NCBI GenBank assembly: GCA_964461265.1
Contig: CAYWTS010000021.1
Coordinates: 1 to 39,930 of the forward strand
DNA: 39,930 nucleotides
Source: CAYWTS01 sp964461265
GTDB lineage: Bacteria; Bacteroidota; Ignavibacteria; Tepidaquicellales; OLB5
Direction of reading: 5' to 3'
The stretch's first letter is position 1, and each line of letters begins with the position of its first letter. Positions 39,085 to 39,930 of the stretch are shown in pieces. Made by a program: the position numbers and the translations under genes. The notes under the pieces were generated by a model. That model made no database searches. It was not told the origin of the DNA and saw nothing but the letters and a program-made list of their open reading frames with translations.

Positions 39085-39930
39085 TCAATTTGTCTGTTCA
39101 TCAGCTTTTAACATTTTATACTCCTCTAGCTTGTCTGTTAAAGGATTCAGTTCATTAAACTGCATCAATTCAAGCCTGAATTTTGATATATTAGGTAAAT
39201 TTCTTAAATAACCGCTGTAAAATTTTCTGAATTCAATTATTCCCCTTCGCTCTCCTTTAAATTTAACTGATAATTTCAAATGATTAGCGCAGGTATCTAT
39301 TTTTTCTTCAAGTGAAGGTTCTGTATAATATCCGTTCAGCATATAATCTTTTGCCTGTCTGAAAATCCATGGATTGTGTATTGCTGCCTGTCCTATCATT
39401 ACAGCATCAGCTTCGTAAGTATCGAAGACAATTTTTACATCTTCCGGTGATTTAATATTCCCGTTCAGTATAACAGGTATTGTTACACCCGAATCTTTTA
39501 TTCGTTTCACCCAGCTCCAATCGGCCTCGCCTTTATTGCCCTGTGTTCTCAAACGGCAATGAACCGTGAGGGCTTTAATGCCTATATCCTCCATTATTTT
39601 TGCAACCTCAACAATTACAATCGAGCTCTCGTCCCATCCAAGCCGTGTTTTTAATGTAACGGGAAGCGATACATTACCCATAACGGCAAGTGCAATTCTT
39701 CTCATTTTAATCAGGTCTTTTAGCAATCCTGCTCCTGCACCGCGTAAAGCAACGTCTTTTACCCAGCATCCGCAATTAATGTCTATAAAATCAGGATTAG
39801 CCTCTTCGGCAATCTGTGATGCTCTGTCCATTGATTCTTCTATTCCGCCGAAAATCTGTATTCCAATCGGTCTTTCATCTTCATAAAAGAAAAGTTTCTC
39901 ACGTGCTTTTTGAGCATCACGAATCAATCC
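39085..39930 (-). CDS. dusB: tRNA-dihydrouridine synthase, N-terminus cut by window edge
   Basis: Reduces uridines in tRNA D-loops with FMN and NADPH. IGIQIFGG, the GAGAGLLKD block, VTLKTRLGWDES, VILNGNIKSPEDV and IGQAAIHNPWIF fit the Dus family, DusB-like. The catalytic-cysteine motif reads DINCGCWVK, with Trp where most enzymes have Pro, and the usual VHGR reads VHCRLRTQG. 281 codons are seen; the start codon lies beyond 39930. Confidence 0.9.
   Translation of the reverse strand, partial: GLIRDAQKAREKLFFYEDERPIGIQIFGGIEESMDRASQIAEEANPDFIDINCGCWVKDVALRGAGAGLLKDLIKMRRIALAVMGNVSLPVTLKTRLGWDESSIVIVEVAKIMEDIGIKALTVHCRLRTQGNKGEADWSWVKRIKDSGVTIPVILNGNIKSPEDVKIVFDTYEADAVMIGQAAIHNPWIFRQAKDYMLNGYYTEPSLEEKIDTCANHLKLSVKFKGERRGIIEFRKFYSGYLRNLPNISKFRLELMQFNELNPLTDKLEEYKMLKADEQTN

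Overview
The window reads as chromosomal DNA of a low-GC, Gram-negative bacterium of the Bacteroidota/Chlorobiota/Ignavibacteriota group. The signs are: a type IX secretion (T9SS) C-terminal sorting domain of the GQNYPNPFNPST kind typical of Ignavibacteria; Omp28-like and DUF6029-like envelope proteins; tRNAs without an encoded CCA; and promoters of the TTG-N20-TAnnTTTG type seen in Bacteroidetes rather than the E. coli sigma70 kind. Family assignment is by eye; no search was run. A 100-N scaffold gap at 27051-27150 shows this is a draft assembly.

Layout. 1-302: a minus-strand tRNA cluster (Tyr, a decayed tRNA-like element, Thr cut by the window edge). 368-1165: birA. 1301-5801: one promoter serving a PpiD/SurA-like foldase, a small outer-membrane barrel and a subtilisin-type protease. 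6212-6904: a lipoprotein with its own promoter and terminator. 7280-10299: a tight operon of deoxynucleoside kinase, DUF6165, tetraheme cytochrome, murI and pyrE. 10363-13662: the ffh-rpsP-khpA-trmD-rplS operon, without rimM. 14185-17660: lysine 6-aminotransferase, then asd and purM. 17783-18747 (plus): mscL and a small RsbRD-like helical protein. 18896-20347 (minus): a T9SS-secreted propeller made of seven nearly identical 51-residue blades, next to the relic of a second T9SS sorting domain. 20532-22720 (minus): a likely copper-handling operon of a FixH/YtkA-like lipoprotein, an outer-membrane protein and an HMA protein.

From 23188 to 38966 everything reads plus: a membrane protein with a duplicated domain, two DinB-like proteins flanking an indolepyruvate ferredoxin oxidoreductase (iorAB) whose alpha subunit lacks its ferredoxin domain, a TsaC/YciO protein, era, a polyprenyl synthase, HPr and Enzyme I of the PTS, a phosphoglucose/phosphomannose isomerase, a lone nuoH, a TlpA / DUF6029-like / Omp28-like / HMA cluster, and an orphan secreted TIM-barrel glycosidase-like protein. 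The right edge holds a partial dusB on the minus strand.

Two copies of a palindromic MITE-like element (14048-14166 and 18766-18897) sit at 3' ends of genes. The best candidates for undescribed biology are the FixH/YtkA-like lipoprotein operon, the TlpA/DUF6029/Omp28/HMA cluster, the recently amplified propeller, and the ferredoxin-less IorA.
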